A DNA stretch of 48,994 nucleotides, taken from the NCBI RefSeq assembly GCF_000173775.1, contig NZ_ACCD01000030.1:1-48994 (forward strand), given 5' to 3'. This DNA comes from Yersinia rohdei ATCC 43380. GTDB lineage: Bacteria; Pseudomonadota; Gammaproteobacteria; Enterobacterales; Enterobacteriaceae. A program made the translations under genes and the position numbers. The notes under the pieces are model-generated. The model saw nothing but the letters and a program-made list of their open reading frames with translations. It was not told the origin of the DNA and made no database searches. Positions 35,659 through 46,390 of the stretch are shown one piece after another. How positions within the stretch are numbered: position 1 is the first letter of the stretch; each line of letters begins with the position of its first letter.

Positions 35659-38004
35659 CTACTCCAACCTAAAGGTCAGATTACTGACCAGACCACTGTC
35701 ATCCAATACATTGAGCTGATAAGCGCCGGGCGCAGATAACTTTTGCACCCATGATTGATTATTTTCTGTTACTGCAACTTGCTCTCCATTTAAAAACCAC
35801 CAATGTTGCCCTCGGCCTCCTTGAGCCGTCAAACGAAGGTCAAGACTCTGTTGGCCCGGTAGGCGTTTCACTACCGCACCGTCACGGATGCCCAAAATAA
35901 GCAGTGGAGCCACATTGAGATTACCTTGAGGTGGACATTCGCGACTGGCGGCGGGTAACCGCTGGCTGCGGCGCTCTGTCGGCGGCAACCACGGCTCAAG
36001 TGGCAGTGGCCATAATGTTAATTGCACAGGTTTTGCATCCGGGCAATCGGCTGCCACTCGCAGCCCTTGCGCATTTAGCCACAGGCTGAGTTGGCTCCCT
36101 TGCAGATTTTCCTGCCCTGGAGCGGGCATTGTCGGGGGCAGCGTCCCATCAAGAACCCAACTTTGACGCCGCTGGCGGCAATTACTGTCCCCGATGGCCA
36201 ATGGTTGGCCGCCCGGCCAGCAAATTTCTTCCCGACTAACAGATGAGGGTCGGGGATCGCGTGGTAACTGCTGAACAGCTTGCTGAGAGCGGGTCATCAG
36301 CAGGTTATTGACCTGATTGAGGATAGGGATGGCGGTGGCGTAACCAAATTGACCGGCGACTGGCGTGCCATCAGGCCGCCCAACCCAGACACCGAGGGTA
36401 TAACGGGCATTAATACCTATCGCCCAGGCATCACGGTAGCCATAGCTGGTGCCGGTTTTCCACGCCAACGGGACAATAGCCGGTAAAATATCATCCGGTA
36501 ACGGCCGCGCCTCACCCGCCATAATCCGTCGGGTAATCCATGCGGCTCCGGCGGAGAATAACCGCCGCTCCTGCACTGGCTGTTGTGGCTCAAAACGTAA
36601 TGTGGCGGCCATTCCACCACGAGCAAAAGCACTGTAGGCGGCCACTAACTGATCCAAGCGCGCACCAGTCCCCCCAAGGATCACCGCCAAACTCGGCTCA
36701 CTGTGTGGAGGGAAACGTAAATTTAAACCGCCATTGCGCAAATTAGCTGTAAAGCGTTTTGGACCAAAAGACTCCAGTAATTGCACTGCGGGCAGATTCA
36801 GTGAGCGAACCAGTGCCTCGCTGGCACTGACCGGGCCATGAAACCCAGTATCAAAATTACCGGGCCGATAGTCACCAAAACGGCGCGGCACATCCTGTAA
36901 CAGTGATTCGGCATGAATCAGCCCATCATCCAATGCCATCGCATATAAGAAGGGTTTTAATGTCGATCCCGGCGAACGCCAGGCGCTGACCATATCCACA
37001 TGACCAAAGCGGCTATTATCCTCAAAATCGACCGAGCCGAGATAAGCTCGGACATTCATCGTGCTGTTTTCCACCACCAGTAATCCTAGGGAGGTTTTCT
37101 CTGGCAACTGGTGACGCCACCCCGCCGCCATATCTTCTAATTGCCGCTGTAACCCCGCATCAACAGTGGTCTGGATAACTTCCCGCTGATTACCACGGGT
37201 CACGCGGCGGGCCAATAATGGCGCTAGTTGCGGCACCTGACGTGGTGCCAGCCAGATATCTTCTTGTTTTATATCAGCCACTTGTTCTGCCGACCAGACC
37301 TGATAATCAGCCAGCCGGCTTAAAACTTTATCCCGCGCGGCTTTGGCCCGCAGTGGGTAGCGGTCTGGTCGTAAGCGGCTTGGGGCTTGGGGCAGTGCCG
37401 CCAGTAGTGCGGCTTCTGCTGGCGTCAATTGTGAGGGCGGTTTGCCAAGATATGTCCAACTGGCAGCACCAATTCCTTGTAATGTGCCGCCGAAAGGGGC
37501 GCGATTAAGATAAATTTCAAGAATTTGATCTTTAGAAAAATGCCATTCCAACTGCATGGTTCGCCAAACTTGGCGTAATTTACCAGTCAAAGTGCGGGGA
37601 TGTGGGTCAATCAGGCGGGCAACCTGCATTGATAACGTGCTACCCCCAGAGAGGATTTTACCGGCGCGCAAATATTGCCAAGTGGCTCGAACCAACGCCA
37701 AAGGGTTTACGCCAGGGTGCGAGTAAAACCAGCGGTCTTCAAAAGTTAGCAGTGCTTGCAGGTAATAAGGGGAAACATCTGGTAGGGCAACCGGATAGCG
37801 CCAGACTCCGTCAGCATCGGCGAAGCGCCACAATGGCGTGCCATCTTCAGCCACAACCACCCGGGCCACCTGAGCCTCCGTCAAGGGCAGCGGCCAGCAT
37901 TTATCTGCCAGCCACAAAGCCGCCGGAATAAGCATAACAATGAACACCAGCGCCCAAATTTTGCGGCGATGGCGAGAGAAAAAAACGTTGCGCATCAATA
38001 ACAT
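35659..38004 (-). CDS. pbpC: Penicillin-binding protein 1C
   Basis: A bifunctional-type peptidoglycan enzyme of 781 residues (E. coli 770). A membrane anchor at about 15-33 is followed by the GT51 glycosyltransferase domain (LLTFEDRWFYSHPGVNPLALVRA with the catalytic Glu, GGSTLSMQVARL), the transpeptidase domain with SPGSTLKP (serine nucleophile), SLN and KTGTSYGYRDAW, and the C-terminal BiPBP_C domain typical of PBP1C. The first ATG (38004) and a second at codon 4 (MRNVFFSRHRRK) are both possible. It lies 55 bases after yfhM on the same strand; the two are usually paired. Confidence 0.95.
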   Translation of the reverse strand: MLLMRNVFFSRHRRKIWALVFIVMLIPAALWLADKCWPLPLTEAQVARVVVAEDGTPLWRFADADGVWRYPVALPDVSPYYLQALLTFEDRWFYSHPGVNPLALVRATWQYLRAGKILSGGSTLSMQVARLIDPHPRTLTGKLRQVWRTMQLEWHFSKDQILEIYLNRAPFGGTLQGIGAASWTYLGKPPSQLTPAEAALLAALPQAPSRLRPDRYPLRAKAARDKVLSRLADYQVWSAEQVADIKQEDIWLAPRQVPQLAPLLARRVTRGNQREVIQTTVDAGLQRQLEDMAAGWRHQLPEKTSLGLLVVENSTMNVRAYLGSVDFEDNSRFGHVDMVSAWRSPGSTLKPFLYAMALDDGLIHAESLLQDVPRRFGDYRPGNFDTGFHGPVSASEALVRSLNLPAVQLLESFGPKRFTANLRNGGLNLRFPPHSEPSLAVILGGTGARLDQLVAAYSAFARGGMAATLRFEPQQPVQERRLFSAGAAWITRRIMAGEARPLPDDILPAIVPLAWKTGTSYGYRDAWAIGINARYTLGVWVGRPDGTPVAGQFGYATAIPILNQVNNLLMTRSQQAVQQLPRDPRPSSVSREEICWPGGQPLAIGDSNCRQRRQSWVLDGTLPPTMPAPGQENLQGSQLSLWLNAQGLRVAADCPDAKPVQLTLWPLPLEPWLPPTERRSQRLPAASRECPPQGNLNVAPLLILGIRDGAVVKRLPGQQSLDLRLTAQGGRGQHWWFLNGEQVAVTENNQSWVQKLSAPGAYQLNVLDDSGLVSNLTFRLE

Positions 38005-38059
38005 TAAGTCCCAAACTGGTGCGGTGACCGACCATCAGCCGCACCAGGGAAGTCAGTAT

Positions 38060-41000
38060 TTACTTAGAAATTTCAAGCTGCAACACAGTGCTTCCGAGCG
38101 CCCGCCAATCCGGGACATACATGGATTCCACCTGTGGTGCGGGCACTTGATAGACTCCCGGCGTCACCGCGCGCGCCAGATAGAGCAAGGTCGTGTGGCG
38201 ATAAGCATCAACATTCACCGCAGCAACATAGCGGTCATCACGGAACTCTTGATGTTTGATATCCGATTGCTGCATATCCTGCAATAACTCCGTCACACTA
38301 TTGGCACTTTCCCCCAGACTGGCGCTACTGTCGCCCAAATTCTGGTTTTCCAGCTCGAGTCCGGCGGGCAGTAAATCCACCACTAATGCATCCGGCACCC
38401 GTTTATCGGCCCAGACGTCTAAGTGTACCAGAACCAGTTCGCCACTTTTAAGATGTGATAACTGCAACGGATTACCATCAAGCCCAATATAACTGCGGGT
38501 GATATGTAAATTATTACTGAAAGGGACTGGCGTCTGCTGTGGATACCCGACGATATCCAGGCGACTGTACAAGGTGACATCGCCCGGGTTTTGTAATTGC
38601 ATCCCGTCAGCCAGTTGTGATGCTGACCAGTTTTGAGTCAGTGCGGCATTTTGCGTCAATGTCGGGCTGCCTGCCAGCGGCGCTAACTGCGGTGCAATTG
38701 TCACCTGCCACGGCGTTTCAGCACCATTAATCAGGGTGCGTCCCGCCAGGAAGAGTGCGTTACTCTCTTGTGTAGACAGATAATTACGGCCCACCAGCGC
38801 ATTGGATAACGCCAACAGGCGGGAGTCGCGCTCTTGTGGCAGTAGGTTATTGTCAGTCAACAGCGCCAAAATCAGCGCATCATCGCGCAGAGCACTGCCG
38901 TAATCCTCCAGCCAATAATCTTTATCACTGCGGTGAGTCTTCAGCCCCTGATTAATGGCTTCTTTAGCTCGCGGCATATCACCCATTAATTTCAGTGCTA
39001 CCCCCAGTTGCACCAGCGGCAAGCCGGAGCGCGCATCATTGCTGCGGGTATACAGTTGCCGCAATGCACCCAGTGATGCCTGTTGCTGCTGCGCCAATAC
39101 TAAACCGGCATAAGCCTGCACCGCAAAACGGGTATGTTTGTCTTGTTCGCTATAGCGAATTTCAATTTGACTTGGGTCTTGTAAATAACGCTGCAAGCGA
39201 TTATTGGCAGCGGTTAATGCCGCCGCCGGCACACTGTAGCCTTGCTGACTGGCGCGATAAAGGAAATCAGTGGCATAAGCCGTTAACCAGAACTCTTCCG
39301 GGCTGCTATTGCTCCACAGGCCAAAACTGCCATTGTAGCGCTGCATACCCAGCAGATGCTCAATACCGACATCGATACTTTTACGCCGTTTTTCATCACT
39401 GTCGGCCTTGATACCCATGGCGGTCAGCTGGGCATTATTGCTGTACAGCGAAGGGTATAACCCGCTCACCGTTTGCTCCAAACAACCGTAAGGATAAGCA
39501 TATAATTCAGCGATATAGCGGGCCAAATTCAGTGGCGGGCGGCTAGTTATCAGTAATTGCCCTTGCAGGGTTTCAGGTATCAGCCCCTCAATGGCTTCGG
39601 CTGGCAAGCTCCAGCTATCGCCACTGCGCAGCACATTGGCGAAATGGCGCGTCTGTGACGGATAAGCTGGCCGCACCCCAATTTTCCAATGATGCTGATA
39701 ATCTGGCAGTTTTTCCTCCGGTAAGACCATGCCGGTGATGGTCAGCCCAATATCACCCTGACCCAGACCCGGCAAAGCCCGCACCGGAATCAACAGCGTT
39801 TTACGTTCACCTTTAGCCAGCGAAACAGACTGAGTTCTCTCACCATCAAGTGCCAGTAAATCGCTAGCAACCCATTGAAGTGACAGTGTTTGTGGTTGGC
39901 CGGACAGATTGCTCAAATCCAATGCCAGCTGCGTGCGGTCACCGCCGGCAAGAAAGCGCGGTGTGGCCAGTTGCGCAATTAGCGGGGCCGCAACCACCAC
40001 TTTGGACTCTGCTTTGCCGAAATCTTCATCACTCCAGGCTTGCGCCATCAAGCGCAACTCGCCGTTAAAGTCAGGGATAGCCAGTTCAATGCTGCCTTCG
40101 CCCTGTGCATTTAAGGTCACCGGCTGGGCTTGTTGCGCCACTATCGTGACCTCGGTAATAGGTTTTTTACCGCCACGCGATAGCGCATCTTCGTCATCGC
40201 CATCACCACCAAAACGCAAGCTCGCCAAACGCCCCTGCCCCTCAATCAACTGCCCATAAATATCATATTGATCAGCACTGTAGCGCTTGCGGCCAAAGAA
40301 GGCATCATAGGGGTCTGGGGTTGCGTAATCAGTAATATTCAAGATGCCGCTGTCCACTGCCGACAGCAAAACCTGCACTTTTTCTGGCAGTGGCGCACCG
40401 CTACGATTGGCTTTCACTTTGACGGTTAATGTTTGATTCGGGCGAATACGGGCTGGGGCATCCAATTGCAACGCCAGCTTGCGCGTTTCATCCACTAGCG
40501 GCAGATGCAACAAACCAATCGCGCGTTTTGGTGTGGCTTGCTGCGACTTATCACCAGGGCGAATCACTGTCGCGCTAAGATAAAGGTCATGACGATTCCA
40601 ATCCGAATTAATTGGCACTTCAACCTCTGTGCCTCCAGCTGGAATAGTCACTTCCTGCCACCATAATGGGCCATCACTGGATTCAACCAGCAAATAACCA
40701 TTACCGGCAGCCGGTGCTTCAATATGCAGTTTCACTTTTTCGCCCGGTCGGTAAGCCGGTTTATCCAGTGTCAGTTTGACCTGATCGGGCCGCACCGCAC
40801 CACTGCCGCCCGTATTATCTTGCCAGCTATAACCGGCCCAGAAGCGGGAGCTAGTCACCAGTTGGTTATTAGGATTGCTGACTTCAAGGCGGTAAGCGCC
40901 CCATTCCACTGGGAAGCTAATTTTGTCGCTGCCGTTGGCGGGAATATCTATCGCCTGCTCTGCCAAAATAAGATCTTTTTTGTCAAACAGCGACTGCCAG

Positions 41001-43078
41001 CCCTCGCTTTCTGACCACTGCCAGTAATAATCTCGGCGCTCACGTACCAGTTTTACTTTCAGATCATTAACAGCCAGTTTGTCGCCGTTTGCATTGGCAT
41101 AAACGATTTCAAAATCAGCTTGGGTATCTTGGTCTACCATAGCTTGCGATTTATAACTGTCACTGCGGTAATCATAAACTTGCTGTTTATTGAACAGCGG
41201 GCGAATACCTGCCAGTGCGCTGGCTGGCCATAATGCTTGCTCAGCTCGGCGAGTCACGGGCCGCCCACCAGACTCTAGCAAACTGGCCTGTAAAATAAGT
41301 TTCAGCGGCGATTGCGCGTCCTGCCAGCTGTTATCCACCGCAATATCAGTTTCGCCTTCGCTGTCTAAGGTGGTATCAAACTCATCCAGAGTGCGCGACA
41401 GATTTTCTTCGGTAACCGAGCCAAATTCAAAACCCGGTAGCGCGGCGACAGCTTCCCGCAGTGGGCGCAAGAACAGCTGGCCTTGCAGGCGATTGCCGGA
41501 TGCTGGTGCACCATATAAATAGCGCCCGGTCACGGCAAAGCGGGCTTCGCTGTCGGTGGCGATAGGTTCTTTATGGGTGGCAATCTCCAGTGCCATGCGC
41601 TCTGGCAGGAAATCTTCTACTTTGAATTTATACAGCCGCGGTTGATTATCACCCAGATCCAAACGCAGTGACCATTCACCGGTTGGCCCAGCTTCAGGAA
41701 TGGCATATTGGTATTGATACAGGCCATCCTGTGGCTGCCAGACAAAGCTGCGCGCCACCTGGTTATCCGGTTTAAGAATATCAACTTTTACCGGTTGAGT
41801 CGTGAGAGGTTTTCCGTCCGCATCCCGCAGTAACCCATTGACAATTAAGGTTTCTCCTGGGCGATATAAATCCCGTGGGCCAAAGGCAAAAAACTGTTTT
41901 TGGAAACCTTCCGGCCCAGCGATATCAAACTCGGCCAAATCCAGTGCTGGGGCATTAAGGTCAATCAGGCTGGTTTGCCCGTTTTGCGCCGCCAACAGTA
42001 ATTTCGCTTTGGGATTCTTTGCCAGCTGTGCATGGCCCTGCCCGTCGGTTTCGGCTTGAACCAGCACTTGGCCTTTTTCATCCAGCACTTGCAGCGACAC
42101 ACCTTTCAAGGCCGCCCCACCCGCCAATGCCTGAGTAAAGACATCCATCCTATTATGGTAGCTGTGCAACGACACCCCAATGTCACTCAGGGTAAATAAG
42201 GTGGCGGCATTGGTATAGCTGTAATGCCCGGCTTGCTGCATCACCGCCAGATAAACACCGGATTCTTGCAATGGCTTAATATCGGCAAGTGGCAACAACA
42301 GTTTTTCGCGGGTGTTAGCCGCGGGATTAAGGTCAAAGCGGCCGGTATAAACTAAATCAGCCATTTTCAATAGTTCGTCTGATTCCCAGTTAGACAGCGC
42401 ACTGCGGTTCTGCCAAGTCGCCAGGAAATTAGCCAAACTGTTCTGTTTAATACGGAAGAAATTAACATCGACGTTATCAACATTGAGCGCCATTACTGGC
42501 AAGCCCTGAGCCAATTTACCCGGTAATAAAGAGCCTTTACTGGCAAAACCGACACTGGGTTTGATATCTCGGGTGGTGATATTTTGCTGCTGCGATTGCG
42601 AAAGCGCCGCGCCATTAATGCCGGTTAGCCCGCTGTCTATGGTTAACACCAGCTTGCGCTCCGGCAGCAAATGCCGCATACGCAGCTCAGTGAGGTTGTC
42701 GGAAAGCTCCCAACTGCCATCAATTTTACCGGTGACGCTGTCTACCAAATGCACGCGAGATGCAAAATCTTGTTTGGGATCAAGGGGGATGGAAAAAGTT
42801 AACACCAGCGCACTGGCACCATCGAGTTGTAACTCAGAGGCATCCAGTAATGTTAGTGGCTGATTTGCATGGCGTTTTGCCAGCTCTGCCAATGACGCTG
42901 TATCGAGTTTTTTCACCACGGGTAGGCTGGCGGTGGCGACAGGAGGCTTCGCCGGATCGGCGGCTTCTTTATTACTACCATCATCACAGGCGGCTAGCAT
43001 TATGACTGCTACGGCCAAAATAGTTACCTGCCAATTTTTAAGCACTGATTGCCACCCCTGCAAACCGAAATAATTCAT
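38060..43078 (-). CDS. yfhM: Bacterial alpha-2-macroglobulin lipoprotein YfhM
   Basis: A very large (1672-residue) periplasmic lipoprotein that traps proteases. The signal sequence carries the lipobox LAAC (VTILAVAVIMLAAC). Several MG-type beta domains follow, with FAFGPRDLYRPGETLIVNGLLRD (MG2) and LTLDKPAYRPGEKVKLHI. The thioester motif CLEQ is intact, Cys1199 to Gln1202 (YPYGCLEQTVSGLYPSLYSN), inside an alpha-helical toroid (TED) region. The receptor-binding-like C-terminus ends in VESMYVPDWRALGSTVLQLEISK. Length agrees with E. coli YfhM (1653). It pairs with pbpC: the macroglobulin may protect the cell while PBP1C mends the wall. Confidence 0.95.
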   Translation of the reverse strand: MNYFGLQGWQSVLKNWQVTILAVAVIMLAACDDGSNKEAADPAKPPVATASLPVVKKLDTASLAELAKRHANQPLTLLDASELQLDGASALVLTFSIPLDPKQDFASRVHLVDSVTGKIDGSWELSDNLTELRMRHLLPERKLVLTIDSGLTGINGAALSQSQQQNITTRDIKPSVGFASKGSLLPGKLAQGLPVMALNVDNVDVNFFRIKQNSLANFLATWQNRSALSNWESDELLKMADLVYTGRFDLNPAANTREKLLLPLADIKPLQESGVYLAVMQQAGHYSYTNAATLFTLSDIGVSLHSYHNRMDVFTQALAGGAALKGVSLQVLDEKGQVLVQAETDGQGHAQLAKNPKAKLLLAAQNGQTSLIDLNAPALDLAEFDIAGPEGFQKQFFAFGPRDLYRPGETLIVNGLLRDADGKPLTTQPVKVDILKPDNQVARSFVWQPQDGLYQYQYAIPEAGPTGEWSLRLDLGDNQPRLYKFKVEDFLPERMALEIATHKEPIATDSEARFAVTGRYLYGAPASGNRLQGQLFLRPLREAVAALPGFEFGSVTEENLSRTLDEFDTTLDSEGETDIAVDNSWQDAQSPLKLILQASLLESGGRPVTRRAEQALWPASALAGIRPLFNKQQVYDYRSDSYKSQAMVDQDTQADFEIVYANANGDKLAVNDLKVKLVRERRDYYWQWSESEGWQSLFDKKDLILAEQAIDIPANGSDKISFPVEWGAYRLEVSNPNNQLVTSSRFWAGYSWQDNTGGSGAVRPDQVKLTLDKPAYRPGEKVKLHIEAPAAGNGYLLVESSDGPLWWQEVTIPAGGTEVEVPINSDWNRHDLYLSATVIRPGDKSQQATPKRAIGLLHLPLVDETRKLALQLDAPARIRPNQTLTVKVKANRSGAPLPEKVQVLLSAVDSGILNITDYATPDPYDAFFGRKRYSADQYDIYGQLIEGQGRLASLRFGGDGDDEDALSRGGKKPITEVTIVAQQAQPVTLNAQGEGSIELAIPDFNGELRLMAQAWSDEDFGKAESKVVVAAPLIAQLATPRFLAGGDRTQLALDLSNLSGQPQTLSLQWVASDLLALDGERTQSVSLAKGERKTLLIPVRALPGLGQGDIGLTITGMVLPEEKLPDYQHHWKIGVRPAYPSQTRHFANVLRSGDSWSLPAEAIEGLIPETLQGQLLITSRPPLNLARYIAELYAYPYGCLEQTVSGLYPSLYSNNAQLTAMGIKADSDEKRRKSIDVGIEHLLGMQRYNGSFGLWSNSSPEEFWLTAYATDFLYRASQQGYSVPAAALTAANNRLQRYLQDPSQIEIRYSEQDKHTRFAVQAYAGLVLAQQQQASLGALRQLYTRSNDARSGLPLVQLGVALKLMGDMPRAKEAINQGLKTHRSDKDYWLEDYGSALRDDALILALLTDNNLLPQERDSRLLALSNALVGRNYLSTQESNALFLAGRTLINGAETPWQVTIAPQLAPLAGSPTLTQNAALTQNWSASQLADGMQLQNPGDVTLYSRLDIVGYPQQTPVPFSNNLHITRSYIGLDGNPLQLSHLKSGELVLVHLDVWADKRVPDALVVDLLPAGLELENQNLGDSSASLGESANSVTELLQDMQQSDIKHQEFRDDRYVAAVNVDAYRHTTLLYLARAVTPGVYQVPAPQVESMYVPDWRALGSTVLQLEISK

Positions 43079-43452
43079 ACATCGCTCCCTGAAAGATCCA
43101 ACCGGGCGATTGTAGCATTGCTATGAAGGAGTTTATATATAAGGAAATTCTGTATTATTTTCTCAAAAACAGTTTCAATTTAATTAAAATTGAACAGCAA
43201 AATCATCATGAGAGTTAATATATATTTTCCTTTATAGATTATAATATTTTAAATATTATTAATTTACACTGCGCCATTAACTTCCTTTCCAGGCGCGTGT
43301 TTTTATAGGCTTTATTAATATAGTTTCGGGTTAAAGATAAATATGACTCAGAATAATTACCTAGGGCACCAACCCATCAGTTTCCAGCATATTTTTGCAA
43401 TTAAATCAATTTGTTAGTAATTATGTTTTATCCATTTCTTGTTAGCTATATT
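43079..43452. other. AT-rich gap upstream of yfhM
   Basis: About 370 bases holding the yfhM promoter region. The stretch 43130-43280 is very AT-rich. No gene or RNA signature was recognised. Confidence 0.5.
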
Positions 43453-43489
43453 GTCAGGTAACATCCTAAAAATAACAAGTTACCTGACA
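43452..43489. other. 11-base inverted repeat with AT-rich spacer
   Basis: TGTCAGGTAAC (43452-43462) and GTTACCTGACA (43479-43489) are perfect inverted copies, 16 bases apart. It lies 51 bases beyond the stop of the small leftward gene at 43540. It may end that transcript or be an operator; there is no T-run after the stem on either strand. Confidence 0.5.
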
Positions 43490-43539
43490 TTCGCTATAAC
43501 GCAATAAAGCTAAAAATAAATGGGCGGTTTTAAGCTCAA

Positions 43540-43749
43540 TTATTTATCGCTTTTTTCTTTATTCAAATGGAACGTAAAACGTGACTGAAAATAGTTTCTA
43601 ACATGTTCTTCCATTGAATGAACTTTCTGGTCAATGCTGTTACAGAAGAATTCATCACTGTTCATCGCTCTAACTCTTTGCAACGCCATGATGTCTATTT
43701 CTTCTTTTTGTTTTTCTGTAAGGTCTAAATTAGTTTGCTTGTTCGTCAT
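43540..43749 (-). CDS. Hypothetical small protein, 69 residues
   Basis: Not recognised. A short, charged, helix-rich protein, MTNKQTNLDLTEKQKEEIDIMALQRVRAMNSDEFFCNSIDQ..., with no signal peptide or membrane segment. AAGG lies 8 bases before the ATG. It sits alone between the yfhM upstream region and ydeP (divergent from ydeP). Composition is AT-rich. The helical character and ribosome site favour a real gene, but there is no family support. Confidence 0.5.
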   Translation of the reverse strand: MTNKQTNLDLTEKQKEEIDIMALQRVRAMNSDEFFCNSIDQKVHSMEEHVRNYFQSRFTFHLNKEKSDK

Positions 43750-44019
43750 GAGGTTACCTTGATCCTAAAGAATGTGATTCATTATAGCCCTATAAATACC
43801 TTAGTGAAAATCTTACCGGTTGCTATGTATTAACGCAACACTAGCCCATACGCCCCCGAATTTTAGTTGTAATAATTTATATTAATTTTCAATTGGTTGT
43901 TTGGTTACCCAGCAAGGTCGAGCACAGCTTTTGACTGAAAAATTCGATTAACTCAGCAAACCCACTAATCTATTTTAAGTAACTAATAAATTATATTTAT
44001 GAGTAATGGAGCCGTGACA

Positions 44020-46299
44020 ATGAAAATAAAAATCGAAAACTATACAGGTGCAGCCGCCGGATGGGGTGCTGTAAAAGGGGTCGCAGAGGCATTACGCGGG
44101 CAAATGAATATTAGCCATGATGTCATTGCAATGTTTGATATGAACAAACCGGAAGGTTTTGATTGTCCTGGTTGTGCATGGCCAGATCCTAAACACACGG
44201 CGTCATTTGATATCTGTGAAAATGGTGCAAAAGCATTGGCTTGGGAAGCGACATCTAAAAGAACTCCCCCTGAATTTTTTGCCAAACACACAGTATCCGA
44301 ACTATTAGAGTGGGATGACTATGATTTAGAAAATGAAGGCCGTCTGACCCATCCAATGAAATATAACTCAACAACAGATAAATACGAGCCAATAGAGTGG
44401 GATGAAGCATTTCAGCAAGTGGGCACTCACTTACGCAGTTACTCTGACCCGAACACTGTCGAATTTTACACTTCAGGCCGAACATCAAATGAAGCTGCGT
44501 TCTTATATCAACTCTTTGCTCGGGAATATGGAACTAATAATTTTCCGGACTGTTCAAATATGTGCCATGAGCCAACCAGCGTTGGGCTTGCGGCATCAAT
44601 TGGTGTTGGTAAAGGGACTGTTTTATTAGAAGATTTTGAAAAAGCCAATTTAATTATTTGTATTGGCCATAATCCAGGGACAAATCATCCGCGCATGCTA
44701 AGTTCATTACGTGATGCGGCCAAACTTGGTGTGAAAATTATTGCCATTAATCCGTTGCGGGAACGCGGACTTGAGTTCTTCACTTACCCACAAGATCCTG
44801 TCGAAATGCTAACGTTGGAATCGACAAAATTAGCCCAAAATTACTATAAAGTGCGTATTGGTGGTGATACTGCGCTGATTAAAGGTGTTTTGCGGTGCAT
44901 TATTGAACGTCACAATGCCGCATTAGCTAGCAACCAACCCTCAGTGTTAGATATTGATTTTATTGCTGAACATACAAATGGTTATGAAAAACTAGAGCAG
45001 AATATTTTATCCAGCAACTGGGATGATATTCTGCGAGTATCAGGTATTTCTCGTGAACACATTGAAGAAATAGCAGATTTTTATATTGCAGCAAAAAATA
45101 CCATCATTTGTTATGGCATGGGCATAACTCAGCATCAACATGGCACTCAAAATATTCAGCAACTCGTCAATCTATTATTATTAAAAGGGAATATAGGTCG
45201 TGATGGTGCAGGGATTTGTCCTCTACGCGGGCATTCCAATGTGCAAGGTGACCGTACTGTAGGTATTACGGAAAAACCAAGTAAGACATTTTTGGATAAT
45301 ATAGAAAAACACTTTGGTTTCTGCCCTCCGAGTGATTTTGGCCATGCCGCAGTGGCGAGCATGAAGGCTATTTATCAGGGCAGTGCTAACGCACTTATTT
45401 GTATGGGAGGTAACCTGGCTGTCGCAATGCCTGATCGTGATGCTTGTTATGCGGGTATGAAAAAGTTAGATATGGCAGTACATATTGCGACAAAACTTAA
45501 TCGTTCACATTTACTTACGGCAAAGAATACATTCTTATTCCCAGTATTAGGCCGTAGTGAAATTGACATGCAATTGGGTGGAGCACAAAGTATTACTGTC
45601 GAAGATTCCATGTCAATGGTGCATGCTTCAAGAGGGCTGTTAAAACCTATTAGCCCTTATCTTAAGTCAGAACCGGCTATTGTTGCCGGCCTTGCAAAAG
45701 CAACAATCACAAAAACTAAAGTTGATTGGGATAATTTTATTAATAACTATGACCTGATACGCGATGCAATGGAGGCGGTATTATCAGGATTTGATGATTA
45801 TAATGCACGCATCAGAATACCTGGAGGCTTCCATCTCACTAATGCCGCCTCTAATCGTCATTGGATTACCGAGTCAGGCAAGGCCAACTTTATGACGACA
45901 AAAGGCGTTATTGAAGACCCAGAATCTGCGGTTAATAGTGAATTAATATTGGCAACATTGCGCAGTCATGACCAATATAACACCACCATATATGGCATGA
46001 ATGATCGCTATCGTGGTGTGTTTGGTCAACGTGACGTGATCTTTATCAGCCAAAATGAATCCACAAAACAAGGAATCAAACAAGGTGACAAAGTAAACGT
46101 CATTGCATTGGATTGTAATAATCACTCAACAGACCGGCGTTTAGACAACCTAACTGTTGTTATTTATGATATGGCTGAGCATTCAGTAGCCACTTACTTC
46201 CCAGAGGCTAATAATCTTATTTCATTAGATAATTTTGATCCTCAATGTGGCATTCCTGCTTATAAGAACATTCCGGTGAAACTGGAATTAGTCATGTGA
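44020..46299 (+). CDS. ydeP: YdeP, FdhF-like molybdopterin oxidoreductase
   Basis: The 759-residue protein has exactly the length of E. coli YdeP and matches it along its whole length. It belongs to the formate dehydrogenase H/nitrate reductase superfamily; in E. coli it adds to acid resistance under EvgA, but the reaction is unknown. The N-terminal cysteines 49, 52 (CPGC) and 66 suggest an iron-sulfur cluster. Cys182, in [14 protein letters not shown], stands where FdhF has selenocysteine and could bind molybdenum. [15 protein letters not shown] and [19 protein letters not shown] are pterin-binding segments. ATG 44020 is chosen because GGAG precedes it by 8 bases and [17 protein letters not shown] is the family start. 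No ydeO or accessory gene lies beside it. Confidence 0.93.
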   Translation: MKIKIENYTGAAAGWGAVKGVAEALRGQMNISHDVIAMFDMNKPEGFDCPGCAWPDPKHTASFDICENGAKALAWEATSKRTPPEFFAKHTVSELLEWDDYDLENEGRLTHPMKYNSTTDKYEPIEWDEAFQQVGTHLRSYSDPNTVEFYTSGRTSNEAAFLYQLFAREYGTNNFPDCSNMCHEPTSVGLAASIGVGKGTVLLEDFEKANLIICIGHNPGTNHPRMLSSLRDAAKLGVKIIAINPLRERGLEFFTYPQDPVEMLTLESTKLAQNYYKVRIGGDTALIKGVLRCIIERHNAALASNQPSVLDIDFIAEHTNGYEKLEQNILSSNWDDILRVSGISREHIEEIADFYIAAKNTIICYGMGITQHQHGTQNIQQLVNLLLLKGNIGRDGAGICPLRGHSNVQGDRTVGITEKPSKTFLDNIEKHFGFCPPSDFGHAAVASMKAIYQGSANALICMGGNLAVAMPDRDACYAGMKKLDMAVHIATKLNRSHLLTAKNTFLFPVLGRSEIDMQLGGAQSITVEDSMSMVHASRGLLKPISPYLKSEPAIVAGLAKATITKTKVDWDNFINNYDLIRDAMEAVLSGFDDYNARIRIPGGFHLTNAASNRHWITESGKANFMTTKGVIEDPESAVNSELILATLRSHDQYNTTIYGMNDRYRGVFGQRDVIFISQNESTKQGIKQGDKVNVIALDCNNHSTDRRLDNLTVVIYDMAEHSVATYFPEANNLISLDNFDPQCGIPAYKNIPVKLELVM

Positions 46300-46350
46300 A
46301 AAAGAAGGGGTGATAGCTTATTTAATCATCCATTTTTAAATTGATATTTT

Positions 46351-46390
46351 CTCTATGGCTCTGAGTAAAACAGAGTCATAGAGGGTTTTC
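46351..46390 (+). terminator. Terminator of ydeP
   Basis: CTCTATGGCTCTG and CAGAGTCATAGAG pair over 13 positions (one G-U) around AGTAAAA, followed by GGTTTTC, 52 bases after the stop. The G-U pair supports the plus strand. Confidence 0.75.

Noticed and set aside
38995-43005. Several plus-strand open frames of 60-140 codons opposite yfhM
   Set aside because: All are shadows of the intact 1672-residue macroglobulin gene and have no own motifs.
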